Below, piece after piece: positions 53,318 to 62,459 of a stretch of 64,000 bases of DNA. How positions within the stretch are numbered: position 1 is the first letter of the stretch; each line of letters begins with the position of its first letter. The position numbers were made by a program, and so were the translations under genes. The notes beneath the pieces are model-generated. The model worked only from the letters and a program-made list of their open reading frames with translations, searched no databases and was not told the DNA's origin. The DNA lies in contig NZ_JAPKNJ010000001.1 in assembly GCF_026343945.1 (NCBI RefSeq), positions 744,001-808,000 of the forward strand, read 5' to 3'. This DNA is from Kaistia algarum (GTDB lineage Bacteria; Pseudomonadota; Alphaproteobacteria; Rhizobiales; Kaistiaceae).

Positions 53318-54604
53318 TTACTTGGGAACGCCGGGCGCGGGTGTGGGAGCGCCGAGGCGGCCAATCCCGTTCTTGGCCATGGTCACGAGTTTGTCGAGCA
53401 GCGTGAAGAACACGTCGACACTGAAGCCCAACAGGAAGGCGACAGTGAGAATGCCGAACCCAAGATCCGGAATCCCGATGCCCTGCTTCACCGCCGGCGA
53501 CAGGAACCACACCACGGCGATGCCGGCGAAAACGCCCAGCGACACGCGCAGGAATACCGACGCAAGTCCTGGATTTCGCGTCATTGGATTGAGGAACTCG
53601 CGCATATAGAACATTACTGCCCCAAGCGCGCCATAGAGCGCCGGAAGGAACCATAGCCCCAAGACGTCGATCTTGTTCTTCAGCGCGACGACCTCCTGAT
53701 TGACGTTGGCGAGGCCGAGTTCTTCCATCGACCTCAGGCCGACAATGCAACGAATCTGGTTCCACATGTCATCGCGATCCAACACGTAGCCGGACAAGTT
53801 CGATATGCTATGCGTTGTCGGTGAAGCTTCCGCTCCAGCCGGCTGCGGAGTTTGCGATATGAGGATGCATTTCGTACGGTCGGTCAACTGAGACACGGGC
53901 TGCTGCGGCAAGGAATAAATATCGATCGAACCCGCTTGCGCAGTGGAAATGAGCTTCGGCGGCCACAACACGTTCAAAGCGCTGTATATCAGCACCTTCC
54001 CCGGAACATTGTCGACGATGATGTCGTTATAGTTCTGCTTGAATTCTCCAAGTTGCCGCTGAAGTCTGCGAAGCTCGTCGACTTTTTCGCTGATTGTAAT
54101 GTCCGAAAGACTCGAGATCTTGATCGCCCTTTGATCCTTATCGATCTCGCCGGATTCAATGGCTCTGAAGAAGACATCGTTGATGATCTCATCCTGCCTG
54201 TCGATCTTGATCGTCGGGCTGTCCTCGACGAGCGCCGCGGCCCGCTTGTACCAGACCGTATAGAATCCGCACACGAAGATGAGCAGGACCGTGGCGAAGA
54301 CGAAGAGAACACGGCTTCGGCTCTCACGAGCTACGCTCTTTTCCCGCTGCTTGCCGAAAGGATTCCAGCCACTCTTCAGATCGATGAGCGTCGCAGGCGA
54401 TATAAGCTTGATCGACTTGTTGATCGCGGCCTGCAGATCGGAGAATTCCTGGCTACCCCAACTGATCTGGTTGCCCTGTTTGACCTTCTGGATGGCAAGA
54501 AACAGCGTATCGTCGTCGAGGCGGCCCGCGCGCTGCCCGAACGAGGCAATAAGGATCGCATCATCAAGCAGCTCTTTCGCCTGATCGGCTGCAAAGTCGG
54601 CCAT
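53318..54604 (-). CDS. Membrane protein of unknown function
   Basis: A 428-residue protein I do not recognise. It has an N-terminal soluble segment of about 90 residues, one helix (about 99-117), a periplasmic region of about 190 residues with a predicted coiled stretch (ISEKVDELRRLQRQLGEF) and two cysteines, and three C-terminal helices. The second ATG (54604) is chosen because GGAGG lies 7 bases before it; an ATG at 54622 is also in frame. It lies 12-30 bases downstream of the small Cys-rich protein gene and is probably coexpressed with it. Confidence 0.7.
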   Translation of the reverse strand: MADFAADQAKELLDDAILIASFGQRAGRLDDDTLFLAIQKVKQGNQISWGSQEFSDLQAAINKSIKLISPATLIDLKSGWNPFGKQREKSVARESRSRVLFVFATVLLIFVCGFYTVWYKRAAALVEDSPTIKIDRQDEIINDVFFRAIESGEIDKDQRAIKISSLSDITISEKVDELRRLQRQLGEFKQNYNDIIVDNVPGKVLIYSALNVLWPPKLISTAQAGSIDIYSLPQQPVSQLTDRTKCILISQTPQPAGAEASPTTHSISNLSGYVLDRDDMWNQIRCIVGLRSMEELGLANVNQEVVALKNKIDVLGLWFLPALYGALGAVMFYMREFLNPMTRNPGLASVFLRVSLGVFAGIAVVWFLSPAVKQGIGIPDLGFGILTVAFLLGFSVDVFFTLLDKLVTMAKNGIGRLGAPTPAPGVPK

Positions 54605-54634
54605 AGCGTTGCCTCCAGCCATTTATCTTCGCCT

Positions 54635-54847
54635 TTATCCGAGTTGGCCTGGAATCGGGCCCCCGGAAGTCTGGCAGGCACACGCAAAGCCCGGGGGACC
54701 AGGCGGAGACGCCCAGCACCAGAACTGCGGCGTGAAACAGACCGTTCCGGGCGTGTGGGGCGGAACCTGGCCAAACGCATCGCCGCCGATGACGATCAAC
54801 GGCAACGCAACGCCGGCAACCAAGACCAGATGCGTCAATCTACGCAT
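54635..54847 (-). CDS. Small secreted Cys-rich protein
   Basis: A 70-residue protein with an N-terminal signal (to about GGDAFG) and a mature part rich in Pro, Gly and Cys: CFTPQFWCWASPPGPPG and FACACQTSGG. Small proteins with this CW-PPGPPG-CxC pattern are frequent hypotheticals in Hyphomicrobiales. AGGAGGGG lies 8 bases before the ATG at 54847, a strong support for this start. Function unknown. Confidence 0.65.
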   Translation of the reverse strand: MRRLTHLVLVAGVALPLIVIGGDAFGQVPPHTPGTVCFTPQFWCWASPPGPPGFACACQTSGGPIPGQLG

Positions 54848-55164
54848 GATCAACCCCTCCTAAAAAGGGAGCGGAACGTGCCTGTGAATATTCACTCTCA
54901 CATTTGATCGTATTCGATTCAAGTGGAGGCCGTGTATAATAGGATATTCGTCGACTTCGGTAAAGTGCCCCTACCGTCGCTGCAATACTACTTACCGACG
55001 ACTCTCTGGGTTCGCCATGTTTTCCACTTCGGAGCGCAAGCGGGCGAGCTCTCCGGGTTTGACGCATGCCTGTGGCCAAGGTCTGGAGGGGCTGTTTCGC
55101 CTTGGTAATTTGCTCTACTCCTCATGGCTGGCTGCGCACGCTTCGCCCAGGGAAACCCACGCCC
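54848..55164. other. Intergenic region between the divergent Cys-rich protein and marC genes
   Basis: This 317-base stretch has no gene I can support. It is AT-richer at 54880-55010. It holds a perfect 12-bp palindrome GTGAATATTCAC (54884-54895) close to the Cys-rich protein gene, which could be an operator, and a TATAAT on the plus strand at 54935-54940 without a fitting -35. Confidence 0.5.
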
Positions 55165-55794
55165 ATGTCGCCGGACTTCGGAATTGCGGACATCATCGCC
55201 CTCCTTTTTGTCACGGTCGGCCCGCTCAAGGCGGCGATCGTCTACACGAAGCTCACAGCCACGGCGGGGCCGGCGCTAAGGCGCCAGATCGCATTTTCCA
55301 CAGTGACGGTCGCCGCGATTGTGTGCCTTGTCTTCGTCTTCTTCGGCCAGAACCTCCTGAACCTCTTCCACGTGTCGATTCCGGCGCTGAAGATCGCCGG
55401 CGGGCTGATCCTGCTGCTTTTCGCGCTCGACATGGTGCTGGGCGAACACAAGGACGAGGAAGTCGGCGGGCTGCCTTCCGCCGATATAGCAATCTATCCG
55501 CTCGCCATTCCGCTGATGGCGACGCCGCAGGGCCTCGTGGCGATCACCGCGATCGTCGCGGAGACGGAGACGCTAGTCCAGAAGCTGGTGATCGCGCTGA
55601 TCGTGCTCGCCATCATGGCGCTCAACCTCGGCATATTGCTGTCGGCGGGCAAGCTGGGCCTCGGAAAAAATGCCGGGGTAGGCATCATCATCTCCAAGGT
55701 GATGGGGCTGCTGCTGTCAGCGCTCGCCGTCCAGCTGATGATCTCCGCCCTCCGCGATCTCGGCGTGATCGCCGCCGTCACCCAGGCCCACTGA
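55165..55794 (+). CDS. MarC family membrane protein
   Basis: A 209-residue protein with six helices matching the MarC/UPF0056 family: LLFVTVGPLKAAIVYTKLT, GGLILLLFALDMV and YPLAIPLMATPQGL. The ATG at 55165 begins the first helix region; a longer frame from 55066 is unlikely. It leads an operon with the HlyD and DUF2955 genes. The function of MarC proteins is unsettled. Confidence 0.88.
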   Translation: MSPDFGIADIIALLFVTVGPLKAAIVYTKLTATAGPALRRQIAFSTVTVAAIVCLVFVFFGQNLLNLFHVSIPALKIAGGLILLLFALDMVLGEHKDEEVGGLPSADIAIYPLAIPLMATPQGLVAITAIVAETETLVQKLVIALIVLAIMALNLGILLSAGKLGLGKNAGVGIIISKVMGLLLSALAVQLMISALRDLGVIAAVTQAH

Positions 55795-55806
55795 TCGGGG
55801 AGCATC

Positions 55807-56961
55807 ATGTCGACCGAATATATCGTCATCGACGCAACCCCTGCCGAGCCGACGCCGGAGATCAAGCCCGAGCCGAAGCCCGAATTGCCGGACGAACCGA
55901 AGCACGGCAATCCGCTGCGGCGCACCGCACTCGTGGTGCTGGGGATCACGATCCTGTTCTTCTTCGTGTCGATCCTGATGGAGCGGCTTACGCCCTATAC
56001 CTCGCAGGCGAGCGTTCAGGCCTATGTCGTCAAGATCGCGCCCGAGGTTGCCGGCAAGGTGATCGAGATCGGCGTTGTCGACAACGCGGTCGTCAAGCCA
56101 GGCGATTTGCTGTTCCGCCTCGATCCGCAGCCCTTCCAGATCGCCGTCGAGAATGCCGAGGCGCAGCTGGCGCTGGTGGGGCAGACCATCGGCGCCTCGA
56201 CCTCGGCCGTCGATTCAGCGCAAGCCCGTCTCGTCGAGGCGATTTCCGAGCGCGATAACCAGCGCGAGCAGTCGCAGCGGGTGCTTGAGCTTGTGAAAAA
56301 GGGCGTCTACGCCAAGGCGAAGCAGGACGACGCGGAAGCGCTGCTGAAGAGCACCGAGGCACGCGTCACCCGCGCGGAAGCCGACCTGGAGCAAGCCCGC
56401 CAGGCACTCGGCCCGGCCGGCGACGAGAATCCGCAGTTGCGCCAGGCTCTGGCCGCGCTGGAAACCGCCCGTCTCAACCTGCTGCGCACCACCGTCCTCG
56501 CCCCGTCGGGCGGCGCGGTGACCAATCTACAGCTCGCGATCGGCCAGTTCGTCGGTGTCGGCCAGCTCGCCATGACCTTCCTGGATGCGCAAACCATTTG
56601 GATCGCCGCCAACCTGAAGGAGAACAGCCTCGAATACCTTGCGCCGGGCGAACCCGTCGAAGTGGTACTCGACACGCTGCCCGGACGCGTTTTCGGCGGC
56701 CATGTCGAAAGCGTGGGCTGGGGTGTGTCGCAGGGGGGCATCGATCCGGCAACCGGCCTGCCGACGGTCAAGAACGACAGCGGCTGGGTGCGCGAAGCGC
56801 AGCGTTTCCCGCTTCGCATCGTGCTTGACGAAGGCGTCCCGTCCGGCGTGCGATACGGCTCGCAGGCTAATGTCGTGATCTATACAGGCGACAATCCAGT
56901 GGCCAATGCGCTCGGCTCGCTCTGGATCCGGCTCGTCTCGTGGCTGAGCTATGCGACCTGA
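55807..56961 (+). CDS. HlyD-family membrane fusion (periplasmic adaptor) protein
   Basis: A 384-residue adaptor with an N-terminal Glu/Pro-rich cytoplasmic segment, one helix (about 40-58), a split biotinyl-lipoyl-like domain (APEVAGKVIEIGVVDN...VLAPSGGAVTN) around a coiled-coil hairpin, and a beta-barrel region. Such proteins pair with DUF2955/FUSC-like membrane partners to form efflux systems of the AaeAB/EmrA-like kind. GGGGAG precedes the ATG. It overlaps the DUF2955 gene by 11 bases. Confidence 0.9.
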   Translation: MSTEYIVIDATPAEPTPEIKPEPKPELPDEPKHGNPLRRTALVVLGITILFFFVSILMERLTPYTSQASVQAYVVKIAPEVAGKVIEIGVVDNAVVKPGDLLFRLDPQPFQIAVENAEAQLALVGQTIGASTSAVDSAQARLVEAISERDNQREQSQRVLELVKKGVYAKAKQDDAEALLKSTEARVTRAEADLEQARQALGPAGDENPQLRQALAALETARLNLLRTTVLAPSGGAVTNLQLAIGQFVGVGQLAMTFLDAQTIWIAANLKENSLEYLAPGEPVEVVLDTLPGRVFGGHVESVGWGVSQGGIDPATGLPTVKNDSGWVREAQRFPLRIVLDEGVPSGVRYGSQANVVIYTGDNPVANALGSLWIRLVSWLSYAT

Positions 56962-58003
56962 ACAACCGGACGGCATCGCCGAGGCGCTTGAGCTGAAGCG
57001 GGAGCGGCATTTCGGCCTGCGCCTCGCCTTCGCCGTCTCGGCGGGGTTCACCGCCGCCATTGCCATCGGTTCGGTGCTGCCCTTTCTCGCGCCGATGCTG
57101 GCGCTACAGTTCCTGGTGACGAGCCGTCGTCCTCTGCCGCTGGCGGCAGGAATCGTCATGGCGGCGGTCGTTTTTGTAACCGGCGGCGCCCTGACCCTTC
57201 TGGTCGGCTTGTTCAACGACCGTCCGGTCGTTCTCCTCTTGCTGATCGGCCTGCTCTTTTTCTTTTGCTTTACGGCGCAGGCGCTCGGCAAGGCGTTGCC
57301 AATCGTCGGGCTGGTGCTGACAATCTCAACCGTTACGATCGTACTCGGCATGGCCAATATCGATCTCGGCCAGGCGACGTCCGCGGTCCTGCTCGGCTCG
57401 CTGGCGGCCGGCCTTCTGATCGCCTGGGCGGCGCATGCCCTGTTCCCCGAGCCTGCGGCGTCGGGGCCTGGCGATGCCGGCTCGCTCGGGCCGGCCCCCG
57501 CCCATCCGCTGCAACGCGCTGCATCGAACACGCTGATCCTGCTGGGCTCGGTGCTGATCTGCTTCATCAACCCGGCCTTCACGACGGCCATCGTTGTGCC
57601 GCTCACCGTCGTCTCGCTGATCAACCAGGCCGATATCGCCCATGACCAGAAGGCCATCTGGGGCCTGCTCGTCGTCAATGTCATCGGCGGCCTGCTCGCC
57701 TCTTTCGCCTATACGCTGCTGTCCATGCGCGAGAGCCTGGTCTTCATGTTCCTGATTCTGCTCACCATGGGCCTGTTCCTCGGCGGAAGGGCCGCGGATC
57801 CGGCGCGTGGCAAGGTCTTCGCCGGGTCGCTCGGCATCTTCCTCGTCGTGTTCGGCCTCGGCGTCTCGCCGATCCCGACCACCGCGCCGGAATCGTTCCA
57901 GACCCGGATGGTCATGGTGTTGTTCGCGATCCTCTATGCCATCATCGGCATCGGCCTTCTCTGGCGGACCGAGCCGCACCCCAGGACCGAAACCAGCCCA
58001 TGA
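56951..58003 (+). CDS. DUF2955 (FUSC-like) inner-membrane protein
   Basis: A 350-residue protein with about ten helices in two blocks (residues 20-165 and 190-340) separated by a Pro/Gly loop. The duplicate-like topology and HlyD pairing fit DUF2955, an AaeB/FUSC-related family of putative exporters. It overlaps HlyD at its start and the guanine deaminase gene at its stop (ATGA). Confidence 0.82.
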   Translation: MRPEQPDGIAEALELKRERHFGLRLAFAVSAGFTAAIAIGSVLPFLAPMLALQFLVTSRRPLPLAAGIVMAAVVFVTGGALTLLVGLFNDRPVVLLLLIGLLFFFCFTAQALGKALPIVGLVLTISTVTIVLGMANIDLGQATSAVLLGSLAAGLLIAWAAHALFPEPAASGPGDAGSLGPAPAHPLQRAASNTLILLGSVLICFINPAFTTAIVVPLTVVSLINQADIAHDQKAIWGLLVVNVIGGLLASFAYTLLSMRESLVFMFLILLTMGLFLGGRAADPARGKVFAGSLGIFLVVFGLGVSPIPTTAPESFQTRMVMVLFAILYAIIGIGLLWRTEPHPRTETSP

Positions 58004-59373
58004 CCGATCTTCGCGGCAAGACCATCGCCGGCACTTTCTATCACGCGCCCGAAGCCGGCAGCCTCGACATCCTGGCGGACGCGCTGATCCGCCTCGACGA
58101 TCGGGGCGACATCGCGGCCTTGCATCGCTCGTCGGATGCCGGCCACGGGGAAGCGCGCGCGACAGCGCTCGCCAAAGGCTCGCTGGTTGAAATGCCGACC
58201 GGCAGCTTCGTCCTTCCCGGCTTCGTCGACCTCCATATCCACGCACCGCAATATCCCCAGCTCGGGAAGGCACTGAACGTGCCACTAGAGGACTGGCTGC
58301 AGCGCCATACCTTCCCGCTGGAGGCGCGCTATGCCGATGTCGCGTTCGCGCGGCGGCACTATGGAGCGCTGGTCCGCGACCTCCTTTCCGGTGGCACGAC
58401 CACGGCGCTCTACTTCGCCACCGTGCACGAGGAGGCGACCCGCCTCCTCGTTGATCTCTGCATCGAGGCGGGCCAGCGCGCACTTGTCGGCAAGGTGGCG
58501 ATGGATAATCCGGACGAATGCCCGCCCTATTATCGCGATGCCTCGGCGGCGGCGGCGCTGTCCGGGACGCGCGCGGTCATCGACTATGTCGCCGCCCATC
58601 CCGACAATCACGGCCTTGTCCACGCCGTGGCGACGCCGCGCTTCATCCCCTCCTGTACCGACGCCGTGCTGGAAGGGCTTGGCGAGATCGTCGCCGAATG
58701 CGGATGCCATGTTCAGACACACTGCTCGGAGAGCGATTGGGAGCATGGCTATGCTCTATCGCGCTACGGCGTCACCGACACGGAAGCGCTGGACCGCTTC
58801 GGGCTGATGACGCGGCGCACGATCCTCGCCCATTCGAATTTTATCACGCCGGACGACATGGACCGCATCGGCGCGCGCGGCGCCGGTGTCGCGCATTGTC
58901 CGCTCTCCAACGCCTATTTTGCCAATTCGGTCTTCCCCCTGCGGGCCGCACTCGAAAAGGGCGTCCGCGTCGGGCTTGGCACCGATATTTCAGGCGGGCC
59001 GAGCGCCTCGATGCTCGAAGTGCAGCGCATGACGATCGCGGCGTCGCGTATGCTGGAGACAGGCGTCGATCCGTCCCTGCCGGCGGAAAGACGCGGACGG
59101 CCAGGCTCGCGCGTCGATTTCGACCTCGCCTTCCATCTCGCCACCGCCGGCGGCGGCGCCGCGCTCGACCTGCCGGTCGGCATCTTCGCGGAGGGCTACC
59201 ATTTCGACGCCCTGCTGATCGACCCGGCGGCGCAAGGCTCGACGCTCCGGATCGTCGAAGAAGCCGACGACGCGGCCGGCGTCCTGCAAAAGACCATCAA
59301 CACGGCCTCAAAGGCCAACATCGTCGCCGTCTGGGTCGGGGGACGGAGCGTGGCGAATGGCGCCACCCCCTGA
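58000..59373 (+). CDS. guaD: Guanine deaminase
   Basis: A 457-residue amidohydrolase converting guanine to xanthine. The zinc ligands and signature are clear: PGFVDLHIHAPQYPQLG, VQTHCSES, AHSNFI and GLGTDISGG. It overlaps the exporter gene by 4 bases, so purine degradation is coexpressed with the HlyD/DUF2955 pump. Cytoplasmic, no signal peptide. Confidence 0.92.
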   Translation: MTDLRGKTIAGTFYHAPEAGSLDILADALIRLDDRGDIAALHRSSDAGHGEARATALAKGSLVEMPTGSFVLPGFVDLHIHAPQYPQLGKALNVPLEDWLQRHTFPLEARYADVAFARRHYGALVRDLLSGGTTTALYFATVHEEATRLLVDLCIEAGQRALVGKVAMDNPDECPPYYRDASAAAALSGTRAVIDYVAAHPDNHGLVHAVATPRFIPSCTDAVLEGLGEIVAECGCHVQTHCSESDWEHGYALSRYGVTDTEALDRFGLMTRRTILAHSNFITPDDMDRIGARGAGVAHCPLSNAYFANSVFPLRAALEKGVRVGLGTDISGGPSASMLEVQRMTIAASRMLETGVDPSLPAERRGRPGSRVDFDLAFHLATAGGGAALDLPVGIFAEGYHFDALLIDPAAQGSTLRIVEEADDAAGVLQKTINTASKANIVAVWVGGRSVANGATP

Positions 59374-59447
59374 GGGCACGCGTCGCCAGGCCCGTCAAAC
59401 ACAACCCTTTTGATGTATCGATAGAATTTACAGTATTGATTTTATGG

Positions 59448-59594
59448 ATGTCTCGCACTGAGACTACTGCTCAGAAAATTTGGCTAAAATTTTATAGATT
59501 AACCAAGAAATTTGTCGAGTATGAAGGTCACTGTTTAACTAAATTCGATATGGATACTGTTCTGGAAGGGCTGGGGGGCCCTTCCAGATCATGA
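59448..59594 (+). CDS. Possible small upstream ORF (48 residues) overlapping the EAL gene start
   Basis: A 48-residue frame beginning MSRTETTAQKIWLKFYRL runs through an unusually AT-rich stretch and ends with a TGA that overlaps the ATG of the EAL gene (ATGA). Its last codons pass through the hairpin described separately, so a translating ribosome would melt it. There is no clear ribosome site and codon use is AT-rich, unlike the rest of the window, so it may be a leader peptide, a recently acquired gene or chance. Confidence 0.4.
   Translation: MSRTETTAQKIWLKFYRLTKKFVEYEGHCLTKFDMDTVLEGLGGPSRS
59561..59588 (+). promoter_or_regulatory. Stem-loop covering the EAL gene ribosome-binding region
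   Basis: TCTGGAAGGG and CCCTTCCAGA form a perfect 10-bp stem with an 8-base G-rich loop, ending 2 bases before the ATG at 59591. The only ribosome-site-like purines (GGAAGGG or the GGGGGG loop) lie inside it, so initiation at the EAL gene should be blocked unless the stem is opened. Confidence 0.55.
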
Positions 59595-61165
59595 AGAAAA
59601 ATACTAGAAGAATCATTGGGATAGGGGTTGTCGCCTCGTTGCTGGCAACCGCGCTGGGCGGCTTTCTCGTGTTCCGATTCGAGCATGACCGCATGAAGAC
59701 AATCGTCAGCGAGGCGATAGCTCAGCGCGCCACGGAAATCGCCGACACGGCCAGCGTCGTTCGCGATGTAGGCAGCATCCAGGACCCACCCTGCAGCGCG
59801 GCCTTTCTCGACCAGGTCAGGGTGATCCTGCTGCGATCGAGAGGCGTCAAGGATGTCGCGTATCAAGCCGATGGAAAATTGCTGTGCAGCAGCAGTCTCG
59901 GCAGTCGGGCCCAGTCCATCCCGCCGCTTGCGCACCCGGATTTCGTGGCACCAAACGGCTGGCGGCTTTGGGTCAGCGCCGAACTCGCGCAGGCCCCGGG
60001 CGTCAAGGCGATGGTGCTGAACGCGGATCATGTGGTGGTGGCTAGACTGCCCAACATCGATCCGCCGGCCATGCTGGGCCGTCGCCACCAACTCAGCATA
60101 GTTCGGATCGGCCCCATGGGTTCGGTCGTGACCGGCAATGGCCCGGTGGTCGGGCTCTCTGAGACGGCGCTGCGCGCTGGAAAGCCAATCATCACGAGCG
60201 AGCGAATGCTGGTTTCAGCCTGTACGGGCTGGCTCTGCTACGTCCTGAGCATGCGTTGGTCCGACGTCGCCCTGGCCCATGCCAGCACGCTCGCTGCCGC
60301 CGCCGCGGGCGGGGCGCTTCTCGGGATCATCGGGGCCGCCCTAGTGCAATACTGGATCACCCGGCACGCGTCGATGGATCGGGCGCTTCGGCGGGCCATG
60401 CAACGCCGCGAACTGGAGCTTCACTACCAACCCATCATCGACACATCGACGGGAACCTGCGTATCGGCCGAAGCGCTGATGCGCTGGTTCCGCAAGGATG
60501 GCAGTCAGGTCGATACGTCGGAATTTATCGAAGTCGCCGAGGCCGGCGGCTTTGCCATCGATCTTTTCCTGCTGGCCGTCAGGCTCGCCAGCCAGGATCT
60601 GAGCACGTTCCTGCGGTTCAATCGGAACTTCAAAGTCAGTCTCAACATCACAGCCAACGATTTGCTGGAGCCTCAGCTCTTCCAAATCCTGCACGAATAT
60701 TTCGAGCTACGCGGCATCCACCCCAATCAGATTGCGCTGGAGCTGACTGAACGACGCATTGTGGATACGGCGGCGCAGGCGGATAGCATCCGCAAGCTCC
60801 GCGAGGCAGGCTACCTCATCCATATCGACGACTTCGGCACCGGCTATTCGAATCTCTCCTATCTGAGCGATCTGTCGGTCGACTGCATCAAGATCGACCG
60901 CAGCTTCACCCGCCATGTCACGGATGGCTCCTCTCAATCGCGGATCGTTCCACCGATGCTCGAAATCGCCCGGGAACTTGGCCTTGCCGTCATTGTCGAG
61001 GGCGTCGAAACGGAAGAGCAGCGTCTCTATTTTGCCGACAGGAACGTGAAGCGCATGCAGGGCTGGCTGTTTGCCGCGCCCATGCCGGCGGAAGCGCTGC
61101 TACCCTTGGCAGGCCGGCAGATCTGGGCACCCCCGAGGGCGCAAGACCTGCCCGCGACGACGTAG
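59591..61165 (+). CDS. CSS-motif EAL domain c-di-GMP phosphodiesterase
   Basis: A 524-residue membrane protein. Two helices (about 8-27 and 235-257) enclose a periplasmic CSS sensor domain with the LLCSSSLG motif, whose Cys pair is redox sensitive in PdeB/PdeC-like enzymes. The cytoplasmic EAL domain has YQPIID, the EAL signature as AEALMRW (about 295), LELTERRI, the metal-binding IDDFGTGYSNLSYL (about 411-424), KIDRSF and VEGVETEEQ. All catalytic residues appear intact, so c-di-GMP hydrolysis is expected. It converges with a histidine kinase gene with 4 bases between stops. Confidence 0.9.
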   Translation: MKKNTRRIIGIGVVASLLATALGGFLVFRFEHDRMKTIVSEAIAQRATEIADTASVVRDVGSIQDPPCSAAFLDQVRVILLRSRGVKDVAYQADGKLLCSSSLGSRAQSIPPLAHPDFVAPNGWRLWVSAELAQAPGVKAMVLNADHVVVARLPNIDPPAMLGRRHQLSIVRIGPMGSVVTGNGPVVGLSETALRAGKPIITSERMLVSACTGWLCYVLSMRWSDVALAHASTLAAAAAGGALLGIIGAALVQYWITRHASMDRALRRAMQRRELELHYQPIIDTSTGTCVSAEALMRWFRKDGSQVDTSEFIEVAEAGGFAIDLFLLAVRLASQDLSTFLRFNRNFKVSLNITANDLLEPQLFQILHEYFELRGIHPNQIALELTERRIVDTAAQADSIRKLREAGYLIHIDDFGTGYSNLSYLSDLSVDCIKIDRSFTRHVTDGSSQSRIVPPMLEIARELGLAVIVEGVETEEQRLYFADRNVKRMQGWLFAAPMPAEALLPLAGRQIWAPPRAQDLPATT

Positions 61166-61169
61166 AGCC

Positions 61170-62459
61170 TCAATTGATGTTCGCGGCCAGCGGCAACCTG
61201 ACCTCCTGGACGAGGCCGCCGCCTTCGGCGTTCGTCACGCGGATCGTACCACCGCCGCGCTCGATGATCTCCTTGGCAATGGCAAGGCCGAGACCGGCCC
61301 CCGGCATCGACTGACGGCGAGCCGGATCGACCCGGAAGAAAGGTTCGAAGACCCGGTCGATCAACTCCTGCGGGATACCCGGCCCCCTGTCCTCGATCCG
61401 GATGACGAGCATCGCCCCCTCCACGCGCGAGGAGAGGCTGCCGCCGCGGCCATGCGTCGCCGCGTTGATCAGGAGGTTGCGCAAGGCGCGGGCGAGTGCC
61501 AGCGGCGTGACGCTCAGGAACGCCGGAGCCAACGGTCCCAGCTCAAGCGCGTGGCCCTGACTGACGAGCTCGCCAACCAGGCTGGATAGGAACGGGCCGG
61601 TGTCGATCGGATCGGGCGCCGATGCCTCTACCTCCTCGCGGACGAGGCGGATGGCACTGTCGGCGATGCGGTCAAGTTCCTCCAGATCGGACAGCCACAG
61701 CGCCCGCTCCTCATCGTCGACGATGAACTCGGCGCGAAGGCGCATGCGCGTCATCGGCGTCCTGAGGTCGTGGCCCGCGGCGGCGACAAGCCGCATGCGG
61801 CTCTCCATGGCGCTCTTCAGTCGGGCGGAAAGACGGTTCAAGGCAGCGGCCGTCGCCTTCATTTCGCCCGATCCGGTTTCAGGCAGGGCGGGCAACACAC
61901 CGTCCGGCCCGACGGCAGCGATCGCGCTCTCGACCAGTTGCAACGGCTTGACCAGGCGGTTGGAAATGACGACGGCAATGCCGGCCGCGCCGAGGGTGAT
62001 CGCCGACATCCAGCCGAGGAGCAGCACCCAGCCAGCCCGGGGCGGCGGCGGGAGCGTCGAAAGCGGCAGCGTTATCCACCACCCCTGGCTCTCAATCGGC
62101 ACGGAGACGGTAGCCGGGGCACCGGGGCTCGGCTGCGTGACCACGACGTCGATCGGCCGGCCGATGCGGCTGAGCTGTCGTCGTATCTGGTCAGTGAGCC
62201 GAGGTTCGACGATGCCGTCGGCCGGCCGGTGCATGAGTTGCAGACCGAGCCTCGAACCGGCCGGCGTGCCGGGCTCGAACTCATCCGGCAATTCGGCCGC
62301 CAGCCGCGCAATGAGATCGACCTGCAACGCCGCATCTGCGACCATGCGATCTGGCCCGGGCCGTCCGATCACGCCGATCGCAACGACCGTCGCAAGGCCC
62401 ACCACCGCGACAATCGCCCCGACGACGAGGAGCGCGAGCCGCAGGCGGAGCGAGTTCAA
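61170..62459 (-). CDS. Sensor histidine kinase (EnvZ/CpxA-like)
   Basis: A 429-residue kinase with two helices flanking a periplasmic domain of about 110 residues, a HAMP-like linker, the phosphoacceptor box GHDLRTPMTRMR, N-box LINAATHG, and G-boxes DRGPGIPQEL and GAGLGLAIAKEI. It starts with TTG at 62459 overlapping the response regulator stop. The signal is unknown but the genomic neighbour is a CpxP/Spy-like protein, suggesting envelope stress. Confidence 0.9.
   Translation of the reverse strand: MNSLRLRLALLVVGAIVAVVGLATVVAIGVIGRPGPDRMVADAALQVDLIARLAAELPDEFEPGTPAGSRLGLQLMHRPADGIVEPRLTDQIRRQLSRIGRPIDVVVTQPSPGAPATVSVPIESQGWWITLPLSTLPPPPRAGWVLLLGWMSAITLGAAGIAVVISNRLVKPLQLVESAIAAVGPDGVLPALPETGSGEMKATAAALNRLSARLKSAMESRMRLVAAAGHDLRTPMTRMRLRAEFIVDDEERALWLSDLEELDRIADSAIRLVREEVEASAPDPIDTGPFLSSLVGELVSQGHALELGPLAPAFLSVTPLALARALRNLLINAATHGRGGSLSSRVEGAMLVIRIEDRGPGIPQELIDRVFEPFFRVDPARRQSMPGAGLGLAIAKEIIERGGGTIRVTNAEGGGLVQEVRLPLAANIN

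Noticed and set aside
54935..54940. TATAAT on the plus strand upstream of marC
   Set aside because: No -35 at acceptable spacing and 225 bases from the start codon; left only as a remark.
59374..59590. AT-rich leader as a c-di-GMP riboswitch upstream of an EAL gene
   Set aside because: I could not find the conserved core or paired elements of GEMM riboswitches; only a simple stem-loop is visible.
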